Positions 33,383 to 44,335 of a DNA stretch of 64,000 nt are shown here, piece by piece. The DNA is from Anomaloglossus baeobatrachus (taxonomy: Eukaryota > Chordata > Amphibia > Anura > Aromobatidae), in contig NW_027442251.1 in the NCBI RefSeq assembly GCF_048569485.1, positions 310,001-374,000 of the forward strand, in the 5' to 3' direction. The notes under the pieces were generated by a model that saw only the letters and a list, made by a program, of their open reading frames with translations, was not told the origin of the DNA and did not search any database. The translations under genes and the position numbers were made by a program. Position 1 is the stretch's first letter; each line of letters opens with the position of its first letter.

Positions 33383-33387
33383 CTCGC

Positions 33388-33638
33388 CTCGATATTCTGC
33401 AACAAAACTCCCTTTTTCGATTTCAGTTTCAGCAAACACTCCTCTTCCTGTAGAAAATATTTATCATTACCTAAGACAGTCATTCTAATGCATGACAATA
33501 TTAAGGCAATTTAGTTAAAACTTGTTTTAACTCACCTTTAAGGGGATTGATGTATTTCATGGTCAATCCAGGTTTGTCAGTGATGGCACTGACATAATGT
33601 ATGGCGTCTTTTTCGGGCGTTATCCTTTGCCTTTTCAT
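33388..33638 (-). pseudogene. KMT5A-like SET-domain gene fragment, two exons (copy C)
   Basis: Exon 1 is at 33638-33536 and exon 2 at 33447-33388, with the same splice sites, phases and encoded residues as 17274-17524. The encoded part is preserved in all three copies. That fits a recent common origin and need not mean selection. Confidence 0.78.
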
Positions 33639-34051
33639 TGTGAAAATCCAGTTGCCTATATCAAAGCAAATTCTACTACTTGTAAAGTATGCAGAAAATG
33701 AAATGTAGAACATATAACATCAACTGCTTAGGAACGCATCATAGGTTAGTACTTAAAAGGATATTGTCATGTTCTAGTCATAATGCAAGCTGGACATTTT
33801 TCATGTTACCCTGTAATCGCCGGCCTGTTCTAATGCTCACAAGCCAAGATATAGGCTCAGCTGCTAAGGCTTCCCTCTGCCTTCTGAATGAAACTTGAAT
33901 ATGTCTGGCTCACTGTGTATATAGCAGGTGCTCAGAAAAAATAAGAGTCAATTCAATAGAAATAGCTCTGGCACACTATAGTGATCAATAACGTAAGAAA
34001 AGAACTCTTGGAATGCTGAAAATTCTTTATTTGTGCAAAAGGATAATTCAT

Positions 34052-34088
34052 CCAACGTTTCGACCTTGTTTTTAGGTCTTTATCAAGG
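34052..34088 (-). ncRNA. Hammerhead-like hairpin with perfect stem II (copy C)
   Basis: Minus strand CTTGATAAA - GACCT - AAAAACA - AGGTC - GAAAC. The five stem II pairs are perfect here, which suggests that copy C has the ancestral base. Core positions still deviate from the hammerhead consensus. Confidence 0.5.
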
Positions 34089-35490
34089 ATAAAGTTATCT
34101 AAGATCATAAAGGGTTACAAAACCATATAAACACGTAATTAGTACATAGTACAACATAACAGTACAATATATTGCTACTTGAGAGTACAATGGGTCAAAT
34201 AACCATGATGCACATACAAAAAATTTTTCCAAAGCCATAGTGAAAACATTTGTACTGAGGAAAGAAAATTTCCACATGACCTATCTGGAGAAACATTCTG
34301 GATCAAACAACCAAAAATAGTCAAGCAGGTAAATACACACCTATATGGATAACAGGATGATATGTGTTCAATTGTATAGCGTCATTGCCATTAAGGTACA
34401 AATGGAAAACTTGCAATCCTATATAGTGAAGGAAATGAACACATATCATATCAAAGAACACAGGAACATGGGTGTGAGAAAAACCTCAATGTTTATACTT
34501 TGTTCTTTATAATGGTGTGAACATGTATATGTCTCAGTACCTTATGCACTTGAGAATTCTAGTGAGTAGATGATGAAAGCCTATTTCAGAACTGGAATCG
34601 GTAAATAATTGTAGGTGGAATCTAAATGAAAAGATGGTACAAGTGTTATCATGACACGTGGGCTATAACACAATGGACCGTGTGACAAAGAAGAAAGGAG
34701 AGAAAGAAGAGGAAGAAAATGCAACTACCTGTAACATTACGTGATAGTCACTGGTAAGTATCACTTGACAATTCAAGTGAAAAAGGATTCCTTTATTAAA
34801 GGGTTCTCAGTCGCCTCAGGATCATGAAATACTAGGGTAAATGATATGAGAATGGGTAAGAAGCACCACTAAAGGAAATATGAGATGCAGGACATATATC
34901 TATAAACCCCTGAACTACATGATAGAAATAAAAAGAAGAAAAAAGAAAAAAAAGAAGAAAGAAGAAGAACACATAGAATGCGGAAAGAGAATGGGTACAA
35001 CTACCTGAGTTACTGCAGGGAGGCCCCTGGTTGGTATTGTGAGGGTTAGTGGAATTCCTTCACTGAAGGGTTCTCAGTTGCCTCAGGTTCGTGAAAAATG
35101 CTATAGACAAATAATGCCCGGAGAAAAGGGGTTCATATACAGTGAATAATGGTAATACAAGGTACATGTGTCACATGTAATAGTATATATATATATATTG
35201 TACTAAGCTCTACACCAGAAATAGAAAGTAGTCCCTCTGCCTTCTGTCTAGGTGCCCTGAGTTATGTCCTGTAAACTGTCACAGCGACCCAGACACACAT
35301 GTGTAGTAGGGGAATATCCCTGCTGAGATGCCAGTGCTAGAGCACACGTTTGCTGTGGAGTTGAACGCTATGTGAGCAGTTCTTACCTTCAATGAGCAGA
35401 AGTCTCTTTTTTCAGATTTCAATATCTCTGTGGGTATCTGGCAGAAATATGGAATACTCTTTACTGCTAAGACCCTGTACACCACTCCCA

Positions 35491-36070
35491 CTAAAGGGGG
35501 CTTTACACGCTGCGACATCGCTAATGCGGAGTCGTTGGGGTCACGGAATTTGTGACGCACATCCGGCCGCATTAGCGATGTTGCTGCGTGTGACACCGAT
35601 GAGCGATTTTGCATCGTTGCAAAAACGTGCAAAATCGCTCATCGGTGACATGGGTCTCCATTCTCGATTATCGTTACTGCAGCAGTAACGATGTAGTTCG
35701 TCGCTCCTGCGGCAGCACACATTGCTCCGTGTGACACCGCAGAAACGAGGAACCTCTCCTTACCTGCCTCAAAGCCGCTATGAGGAAGGAAGGAGGTGGG
35801 CGGGATGTTCCGGCCACTCATCTCCGCCCCTCCACTGCTATTGGGCGGTCGCTCAGTGACGTTGCTGTGACGCCGCACGAACCGCCCCCTTAGAAAGGAG
35901 GCGGTTCGCCGGTCACAGCGACGTCGCCGGGCAGGTAAGTATGTGTGACTGGTTCTGTTCGGTGTTGTGCAGCATGGGCAGCAATTTGCCCGTGTCGCGC
36001 AACAGATGGGGGCGGGTACCCACACTAGCGATATCAGGACCGATATCGCAGTGTGTAAAGTAGCCTTTAG
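35491..36070 (-). mobile_element. MITE-like element, copy C
   Basis: 580-bp copy of the CTAAAGG-ended MITE. It shares the A right-arm variants and has private changes. Confidence 0.75.
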
Positions 36071-36560
36071 TCACATGACCAAGACTGTATCTGTGTCCCT
36101 ACAACACACTTGAGACAAATGTGTGTGTGAGCCTGCATTGTGGGGTATATATAATATATTATAGAGCTGGGAAGGATCATTCTAAGCAGTGAGCTGTTCC
36201 AGTATTTGTAGGAAAATACCCAGTAGAAGCCTCAAACACAGCACCAATACCTCCCATCAGTATCCCACCACAGTGCCATGTAACCCATGCCCTACACTCC
36301 CATCTACACCAATACTATACAGGCACAAACTAGTATATCTGACTAAAAACCCCCAAAATATGAAGAACGGCCTATAGTTGAGTGTGGATATAAAATCTAT
36401 GTGAGCAGAGCTAGAATAGAAATCACTGATCGCATTGAAGTCATTCTGACCATAAATCACCATGATATCAAGGTGAGGAGTTGTGTGTTACTGCTGGGAG
36501 GAAAGGGTTAACAGTGGAATATTAAGGTGCATTTCTGTGTGCAGTGTTACTAGTCAATGT

Positions 36561-36763
36561 ACAAATTGTCTCTCCAGTAAAGGAGACAAACTCTAGCACA
36601 GCGCCACCTATTGGAAGTAGCGATCCTAAAAGTCACAAGTGGATTTTCAACAATCCATTGCAATATGACTCAGGATATATAAGCCAGATCAGAATCCCAA
36701 TTTGCAGACACGGTGTTTCGGGGTGCTTGCCCCTCGTCAGTGCAAAGTATGGGGGTGTCAATG
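36561..36763 (+). mobile_element. Short interspersed insertion private to copy C
   Basis: 203 bp absent from the same position in A and B. It is flanked by tagtcaatgt (36551-36560) and tagtcattgt (36764-36773), a 10-bp duplication with one mismatch. It includes the frog-typical phrase gtgtttcggggtgcttgccc. It is probably SINE- or MITE-like; no coding capacity. Confidence 0.65.
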
Positions 36764-36870
36764 TAGTCATTGTAACAATTCAGTATGAGCTGCTCTTGGT
36801 GCCGGGGGAGGGAGATGCTCTCCTGAGCAAGATAGATGGGGAATGAACATGATATCTATATAGTGTAAGG

Positions 36871-37166
36871 CAGGGGGTCTCAAACTCGGCTGGGTGTATG
36901 GGCCGCACAGAGGAAAAAAATAATGTGGGGGGCTGCATTCTTTGCAGGACAAAGTGACATTTTTATTGGTACCATATATATATTTTTTTTTCACACACCT
37001 TTGGATGACTGATTTTCAACATTTTTCACTTGTTTATTATAACAAATGTGCACATTCTTTGGTTAAATCTAAAAAATAAAAATTGATGTTAAAAAAAAGT
37101 TATGCCTTATTTTGTTTTTTTTTACAGTTTATCCCTTTCTTTTAACTAATAGTGTTACAATTATGA
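36871..37166 (+). mobile_element. Non-autonomous hAT-like end and AT-rich tail
   Basis: CAGGGGGTCTCAAACTCGGC resembles Charlie-type hAT termini (CAGGGGTCTCAAACTC). The following sequence has GGGCCGCA and ggctgcattc motifs common in such elements, then A/T runs up to the hAT2 junction at 37167. No transposase. Confidence 0.5.
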
Positions 37167-38590
37167 CGCTAGCGTTTTGTGAAGGGAATGCTTTGCCTAC
37201 TTCCGTGACTATGGCCTTCCAGAACTGCTGCATTTTGGCTGACCTCTCCGCCTCGGGAATAAGAGACATAAAGTTCTCCTTGTAGCGTGGGTCTAACAGT
37301 GTTACCAACCAGTAATGATTGTCGGCCAAGATGTTCTTAACGCGAGGGTCACGAGACAGGCAGCTTACCATAAAGTCATCCATGTGCGCCAGACTCTTAA
37401 CAGCCATCACTTCAATATCCAGACCAACACGATGACTGAACATGCTGTCCTCCTCCTTCTCCTCCTCCTCCTCCTCATCTACCCTGTCCTCTGGCCAGCC
37501 ACGCTGAACTGAGCATATGACTGGTATGCATGTCATATCCTCAATTTGGTCGGAGAGTTGCTCCATGTCTTCATCTTCCTCCTCGTCATAGTCCTCCACT
37601 GCACGTTGTGATGAGACGAGGCTGGGCTGTGTGTTATCACCCACACCCACTACTGTTTCTTGCTCCAACTCATCGTGTTCCGCCTGCAATGCATCATGTT
37701 TGGTTTTGAGCAGAGACCGTTTTAGAAGGCAGAGAAGCGGTATGGTGACGCTAATAATGGCGTCATCGCCGCTCACCATCTTGGTGGAGTCCTCAAAGTT
37801 TTGGAGGATGGTACATAGGTCGGACATCCATCTCCACTCCTCAGGTGTTATGTGTGGAGTTTGACCCATTTCCCGATGGCTTAGGTGATGCAGGTACTCA
37901 ACAACTGCCCTCTTCTGCTCACATATCCTGATCAACATGTGCAGAGTTGAATTCCAATGCGTGGGGACATCACACACCAGTCTGTGAGCCGGAAGATGCA
38001 AATGACGCTGAAAGCCGGCAAGGCCGGCTGAAGCAGTAGGTGACTTTCGAAAATGTGCAGACAGGCGGCGAACTTTTACCAGCAGATCAGACAGCTCTGG
38101 GTATGAGTTTAGAAACCGCTGAACCACGAGGTTGAGCACATGGGCCACGCATGGAACATGTGTCAGCTGGCCTCGCCTCAAAGCCGCCACCAGGTTCCGG
38201 CCATTGTCACACACAACCTTTCCTGGCTTTAGGTTCAGAGGTGTGAGCCAGTGATCTGCATGCTGTTTTAGAGCTGTCCACACCTCTTCTGCATTGTGGG
38301 GTTTGTCACCTATGCAGATTAGCTGCAGCACAGCCTGTTGCCGCTTCGCCGAGGCAGTGCTGCAGTGCTTCCAGCTTGGGACTGGTGTGGAGGGTAAAGT
38401 GGATGAGGATGCGCAGGAGGAGGAGGAGGCTGAAGAGCATGACATTCCGGAGCTGTAGAGTGTGGGTGAAACCCTGACTGAGGTAGGGCCTGCAAACCTT
38501 GGTGTGGGAAGGACTTGTTCCGTTCCTCGCTCAAACTGGGTCCCAGCTGGGCTGGGCTGGGTCCCTACCCGGCTGGGTAGGGCGTTGTGG
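37167..38590 (-). pseudogene. hAT2 transposase, N-terminal and central part
   Basis: An open minus-strand frame covers most of the hAT2 transposase from near its N-terminus to KAFPSQNAS, where it breaks off. It shows a Ser-rich N-terminal stretch, VVCDNGRNLVAAL (catalytic acidic residue), THVPCVAHVLNLVVQRFL, CDVPTHWNSTLHML (TRW replaced by THW), DDAIISVTIP, the acidic linker and LLDPRYKENF. The C-terminal dimerisation domain is absent. From the DDAIISV motif onward it overlaps the fragment at 22171-23247 with a small number of residue differences, so the two are separate copies and not one split gene. The frame extends to an ATG at 38722-38724 through antisense retroelement DNA, so that start is not native. 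As in hAT1, the first-Asp segment is not visible. Confidence 0.88.
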
Positions 38591-40243
38591 GGGGTTTGTC
38601 TATCTCCGTTTGAGGTGAGTTTGTTTAAGTTAGCCTTTTCTTTGGCGTTTTTTGGAGCCCTGCGGGTTGGGGAGTTGGTATCGCCCAGTAAGGCGTTCCC
38701 CGGGGGCTTGGATTGGGGTGACATTATGTCAGTGGAAAACGGAGTTGAATTTTGGATTAGGAAATCGAAAACTGATCAGAGAGGTGTGGGTAGACTAGTC
38801 CGTTTGGGGATGGTTGTGGCATCTGATATGTGCCCGTTCAAGTGTCTCGGGAATTTTCAACAGATCCGTCCGAAGGTGGATGGCCCCTTATTACATATAT
38901 CTTTTTATCGAGATACCAATTTGTGAGTGTTTTTAGGGCATGTTTGAAGTCGTTGGGGTTAGATCCGAAGTCTTTCGGATTGGGGCAGCGACGGAGGCCT
39001 CTATATGCGGCCTACCGGAGGAGACAGTTAAGCAGATTGGTAGGTGGAAGTCGCAGCGCTTTAAGTCGTATGTACGTCCCCAGGTGGTTGTTGGCAATTG
39101 AGGGGAAAAGGGGGGGGGTATTAGGGTATTAGGGTAGCAATGGGGGGGGTGAGAGTGTGTGTTTTTTGTCAATTTGGTTTGGTGAGGCAATAAAATGGTG
39201 TCGTCTGTACATTTTGTATTGCAGAAGCACCCCCCCTTCCTTCCCTGGTCTGGATCCTTGGCCACTCTTATGTGTATTGGGGAGCCCGACGAGCGGACGC
39301 GAGATGGAACTGGAGACAGCTAGGTTTTGAGAAGGACCTGGCTCTCGTGCGATGGCTCGGTGTTCGGGGGTTAGGGTGCAGGAGGTGCATAGATACGCCC
39401 GGTTGGACAGACCTCCTGACATCTTAGTGTTGCATGCCGGGGGGAATGATTTGGGTGGGCGTCCTTTTCGAATCTTGATAAAGGACATCAAACATGATTT
39501 GTTACGGTTATGGGCGTCGTTTCCAGGTCTAACGATAGTCTGGTCAGAGATAGTAGCGAGAAAGAGTTGGCAGAAAGCGCGGTCAGTTGACAGGTTGAAC
39601 AAGGCGCGGGCGAAGGTTAATAGGGCGATCTCGAAGTTTGTTAGTCGGAACGGGGGTATAGCAATACGGCATGTTGAGTTGGAAAGGACGGAAGAGGAAT
39701 TTTGGTTGGCTGACGGGGTACACCTTAATGCGGTGGGAACTGACTTATGGGCTCTTGGCTTGCAGGGAGGTATTGAGAGGGCCCTTTGCTTGCGGGGGGT
39801 CTCAGGCACTTGAAGGGTTTCAAGGTGCCTTCGTTGTGGTGTTGTTTATTGGTGGGTCCTTGAAGTTGGTTTAAAATTGGTTCGGGGATTCATCCGGGTA
39901 TGGATCCCCTCATTGGCAGAATTGATGGTCCCCTGGTGATTTTGGGGGGGAACCCCGACGGGGTATGTCGGGGCCCCTGGGGGTGTGGTTGGGGTTGACG
40001 GAGGATTAACCCTTATAATTTGGTGCTCCTGAGCCAGTGTGGGTAACGGCTGGGAGCAAGTTGAGGTTTTTTATTGCTCGGTTATGGGAATCACCAGGGT
40101 TTTGGTAGCTTCAAGGACCTTACCACATTGCAAATTTAATTGGTTATGTATTCTTGTTAATAAAATGGCTGCTATGGCCAAAATTATCCAAAGATAAATT
40201 TGTGTCTGTGTAATTACTTTTAAATAAGAAATGGGAATGGAGG
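38591..40243 (+). mobile_element. YR/SGNH retroelement (Ngaro/DIRS-like fossil), left copy
   Basis: Parts seen are the C-terminal half of a tyrosine recombinase (LAFFGALRVGELV at about 38636; IGRWKSQRFKSYV region near 39040) and then an SGNH-hydrolase domain at 39240-39813 (GHSYVYWGAR, LHAGGNDLGG, DGVHLN). This pairing is known for vertebrate Ngaro-type YR retrotransposons. It is followed by a GC-rich non-coding tail. It is broken, with about two or three breaks; reverse transcriptase is absent. Assignment to Ngaro and not DIRS is from memory. Confidence 0.75.
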
Positions 40244-40849
40244 TGTGGGGTATGAAAGGAAGACCGGAGTCAACAATTCCAGGGTCAAGCATGTTTATTT
40301 GCGTAAGCTTCGTTCCAGGGTAGAAAGGGTAAGAGTGCCTTTCAGAATTCGAAGTGGTCAGACTGTACGGACCACCAAGAACTGCAGGAGAGCTTGAACA
40401 TCTTCCCATGGATTTGCGACATCCTCCCTCATCAGTTACGTAGGTAAGCAGGTTCTCAGCATTGCAGCCCATTTGTTGTCTTAAGTTAGTTAAGCGGGGT
40501 TAACTAACCTGTCAGTTCAGCCTCAGGTCTAAAGCAGAGGCCTGGACTCCACTCCTTACTCCTCACTCCACAACTCTCCTTAAAAACAACTGACTCCTTT
40601 TTCCTGCCCCGGGGTCTCCAGACCCCTAGGTGGGCGTTTCCTTCCGTCTGGTCCTGCCCACTGGTGTGCCTGTCTTTCCCTAGGGGAGGTGACTAGGGTT
40701 TTCTGGTTGGCTTTGTGTGACTTAGGTGAGGGAAGTTGTTATGCGGGGGCCTATGTGTGACTATCTGCAGTGTCAGGGCGTCACATATGTATGTGTGTAT
40801 GTCTGCTAAAGGAATCCGCACCGTCATATTTACAAACACAAAATTTTGC
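38823..40849 (+). repeat. YR palindrome, left arm (~2.03 kb)
   Basis: Pairs with 41851-43890 in inverted orientation (coordinate sum about 82710) with few mismatches. The arm contains part of the YR/SGNH element and a 542-bp LTR-like block. Confidence 0.95.
40244..40785 (-). mobile_element. LTR-like block in the YR palindrome, left arm (fossil)
   Basis: 542 bp. The minus strand begins TGTGACGCCCTG, like solo LTRs 2 and 3, has AATAAACATG near its far end and ends CCCCACA. No target duplication is visible. The mirror copy is 41914-42455. Confidence 0.55.
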
Positions 40850-41054
40850 AGACACCTCATGTGACTCAGGGAACGTTGTAGACTATGTTTTAACAGGAAT
40901 ATTTAACCTTTACAGTTACTCTCCAAAAAACCTGCCTCCATTAAACTGAATGGAGGTGGGAGCTGCAAGTTATTAATAGCAGCTGTGATTGGTTGCTATA
41001 GGAACAAAGGACATTCATAGTATAAGAAGCTTATGTGTGAGATAATATGATGTC

Positions 41055-41740
41055 AGTGGGGAGACAGATAGAGAGAGACAGACACAGACTGAGAGACAAA
41101 CAGACAGAGACAGATAGGCATAGACAGACAGGGAAAGAGACAGAGACAAACAGACAGAGGCAGACAGGGAAAGAGACAGACAGAGATAGACAGGGAAAAA
41201 AGGCAGACAGACAGAGACAGAGAAAGAGACAGAGGCAGATAGGGAAACAGACAAAGACAAACATACAGAGACAGGCAGGAGAAAAGGCAGACCGACAGGG
41301 AAACAGACAGACAGGGGAAGAGACAGACAGAGAGAGACAGACAGATAGAGACAGACAAAGAAATACAGAGATAGACAGGGAAAGAGACAAACGGGGAATG
41401 AGTCAGACAGAGAGAGACAAAGAGAGACAGGCAGAGAGAGACAGGGAAAGAGACAGACAGGGGAAGAGACAGACAGAGACAGACAAAGAAATACAGAGAC
41501 AGACAGGGGAAGAGACAGACAGGGGAAGAGACAGACAGGGGAAGAGACAGACAGACAGGGAAAGAGACAGACCTGGAAAAGAGACAGACCTGGAAAAGAG
41601 ACAGACAGACATAGAAACAGACAGCCACAAAGAGAGAAAGACAGACAGACACAGAGAGACAGACAGAGATAGAGAGACAGAGAGACATGGATAGAGATAG
41701 AGACACACAGAGACAGACAGATGACAGAGACTGGGAGAGA
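41055..41740 (+). repeat. GACA/GAGA-rich simple repeat in the palindrome loop
   Basis: About 0.7 kb of (gaca)n, (gagacagacag)n and related motifs, almost pure purine-C on this strand. Long Ser/Leu/Cys frames on the minus strand and Arg/Gln/Thr frames on the plus strand are translations of the repeat. Confidence 0.95.
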
Positions 41741-41913
41741 GACAGACAGAAGCATAAATCCCTAACTAAAACTTAACATTTAATGATAGTTTTAAAAGGT
41801 AAAAAAACACAAATCATGTAAATAGCATGACTCTCTTCTGTGCATAGAGTCAAAATTTTGTGTTTGTAAATATGACGGTGCGGATTCCTTTAGCAGACAT
41901 ACACACATACATA

Positions 41914-42455
41914 TGTGACGCCCTGACACTGCAGGTAGTCACACATAGGCCCCCGTATAACAACTTCCCTCACCTAAGTCACACAAAGCCAACCAGAAAA
42001 CCCTAGTCACCTCCCCCAGGGAAAGACAGGCACACCAGTGGGCAGGACCAGACGGAAGGAAACGCCCACCTAAGGGTCTGGAGACCCCGGGGCAGGAAAA
42101 AGGAGTCAGTTGTTTTTAAGGAGAGTTGTGGAGTGAGGAGTAAGGAGTGGAGTCCAGGCCTCTGCTTTAGACCTGAGGCTGAACTGACAGGTTAGTTAAC
42201 CCCGCTTAACTAACTTAAGACAACAAATGGGCTGCAATGCTGAGAACCTGCTTACCTACGTAACTGATGAGGGAGGATGTCGCACATCCATGGGAAGATG
42301 TTCAAGCTCTCCTGCAGTTCTTGGTGGTCCGTACAGTCCGACCACTTCGAATTCTGAAAGGCACTCTTACCCTTTCTACCCTGGAACGAAGCTTACGCAA
42401 ATAAACATGCTTGACCCTGGAATTGTTGACTCCGGTCTTCCTTTCATACCCCACA
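41914..42455 (+). mobile_element. LTR-like block in the YR palindrome, right arm (fossil)
   Basis: Mirror copy of 40244-40785, 542 bp, TGTGACGCCCTG ... CCCCACA, with AATAAACATG at about 42399. Confidence 0.55.
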
Positions 42456-43890
42456 CCTCCATTCCCATTTCTTATTTAAAAGTAATTACACAGACACAAA
42501 TTTATCTTTGGATAATTTTGGCCATAGCAGCCATTTTATTAACAAGAATACATAACCAATAAAATTTGCAATGTGGTAAGGTCCTTGAAGCTACCAAAAC
42601 CCTGGTGATTCCCATAACCGAGCAATAAAAAACCTCAACTTGCTCCCAGCCGTTACCCACACTGACTCAGTAGCACCAAATGGTTAGGGTTAATCCTCCG
42701 TCAACCCCAACCACACCCCCAGGGGCCCCGACATACCCCGTCGGGGTTCCCCCCCAAAATCACTAGGGGACCATCAATTCTGCCAATGAGGGGATCCATA
42801 CCCGGATGAATCCCCGAACCAATTTTAAACCAACTTCAAGGACCCACCAATAAACAACACCACAACGAAGGCACCTTGAAACCCTTCAAGTGCCTGAGAC
42901 CCCCCGCAAGCAAAGGGCCCTCTCAATACCTCCCTGCAAGCCAAGAGCCCATAAGTCAGTTCCCACCGCATTAAGGTGTACCCCGTCAGCCAACCAAAAT
43001 TCCTCTTCCGTCCTTTCCAACTCAACATGCCGTATTGCTATACCCCCGTTCCGACTAACAAACTTCGAGATCGCCCTATTAACCTTCGCCCGCGCCTTGT
43101 TCAACCTGTCAACTGACCGCGCTTTCTGCCAACTCTTTCTCGCTACTATCTCCGACCAGACTATCGTTAGACCTGGAAACGACACCCATAACCGTAACAA
43201 ATCATGTTTGATGTCCGTTATCAAGATTCGAAAAGGACGCCCACCCAAATCATTCCCCCCGGCATGCAACACTAAGATGTCAGGAGGTCTGTCCAACCGG
43301 GCGTATCTATGCACCTCCTGCAACACCCTGTTCCACCCTAACCCCCGAACACCGAGCCATCGCACGAGAGCCAGGTCCTTCTCAAAACCTAGCTGTCTCC
43401 CGTTCCATCTCGCGTCCGCTCGTCGGGCTCCCCAATACACATAAGAGTGGCCAAGGATCCAGACCAGGGAAGGAAGGGGGGGTGCTTCTGCAATACAAAA
43501 TGTACAGACGACACCATTTTATTGCCTCACCAAACCAAATTGACAAAAAACACACACTCTCACCCCCCCATTGCTACCCTAATACCCCCCCCTTTTCCCC
43601 TCAATTGCCAACAACCACCTGGGGACGTACATACGACTTAAAGCGCTGCGACTTCCACCTACCAATCTGCTTAACTGTCTCCTCCGGTAGGCCGCATATA
43701 GAGGCCTCCTTCGCTGCCCCAATCCGAAAGACTTCGGATCTAACCCCAACGACTTCAAACATGCCCTAAAAACACTCACAAATTGGTATCTCGATAAAAA
43801 GGACCCATCCTCGTGACATAATAAGGGGCCATCCACCTTCGGACGGATCTGTTGAAAATTCCCGAGACACTTGAACGGGCACATATCAGC
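42456..43890 (-). mobile_element. YR/SGNH retroelement (Ngaro/DIRS-like fossil), right copy
   Basis: Inverted copy of the left YR/SGNH element: SGNH domain at 42886-43440 and recombinase end at about 43579-43885. The SGNH frame is longer and cleaner here than in the left copy. It is broken, with a few breaks. Confidence 0.75.
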
Positions 43891-43891
43891 A

Positions 43892-44335
43892 ATGCGTGGG
43901 GACATCACACACCAGTCTGTGAGCCGGAAGATGCAAATGACGCTGAAAGCCGGCAAGGCCGGCTGAAGCAGTAGGTGACTTTCGAAAATGTGCAGACAGG
44001 CGGCGAACTTTTACCAGCAGATCAGACAGCTCTGGGTATGAGTTTAGAAACCGCTGAACCACGAGGTTGAGCACATGGGCCACGCATGGAACATGTGTCA
44101 GCTGGCCTCGCCTCAAAGCCGCCACCAGGTTCCGGCCATTGTCACACACAACCTTTCCTGGCTTTAGGTTCAGAGGTGTGAGCCAGTGATCTGCATGCTG
44201 TTTTAGAGCTGTCCACACCTCTTCTGCATTGTGGGGTTTGTCACCTATGCAGATTAGCTGCAGCACAGCCTGTTGCCGCTTCGCCGAGGCAGTGCTGCAG
44301 TGCTTCCAGCTTGGGACTGGTGTGGAGGGTAAAGT
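43892..44335 (-). pseudogene. hAT2 transposase piece, duplicate of 37960-38395
   Basis: A ~440-bp segment is repeated in the same orientation as in the transposase at 37167-38590, with no difference that I noticed. It covers QQAVLQLICIGDKPHNAEEV to CDVPTH. It lies on the far side of the YR palindrome, so the palindrome is flanked by direct copies of hAT2 sequence. On its other side it joins the hAT1 array at 44336 over a short shared string near actgatggggt. Confidence 0.9.

Larger units (their letters stand above)
33639..36884 (-). repeat. Palindrome unit copy C, single right arm (truncated)
   Basis: Matches the right arm of A (17525-20559) until the hAT-type end CAGGGGGTCTCAAA at 36871-36884, then diverges. 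It carries a private ~203-bp insertion. There is no matching left arm beside the centre, so this is a one-armed form. Divergence from A is visibly greater than between A and B. Confidence 0.93.
41851..43890 (-). repeat. YR palindrome, right arm (~2.04 kb)
   Basis: Mirror of 38823-40849. It ends at 43890 within the recombinase region and joins a hAT2 piece. Confidence 0.95.

Noticed and set aside
38591-38724. N-terminal extension of the hAT2 transposase up to the ATG at 38724
   Set aside because: These codons are the antisense of the YR recombinase segment, so the start is a junction by-product.
41055-41740. Sex-chromosome (Bkm-type GATA/GACA) marker
   Set aside because: GACA-rich arrays occur widely; nothing else here points to a sex chromosome.
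41015-41755. Several overlapping long frames rich in Ser/Leu/Cys/Val or Arg/Gln/Thr
   Set aside because: They are translations of the GACA/GAGA simple repeat on both strands; no conserved domain or start context.
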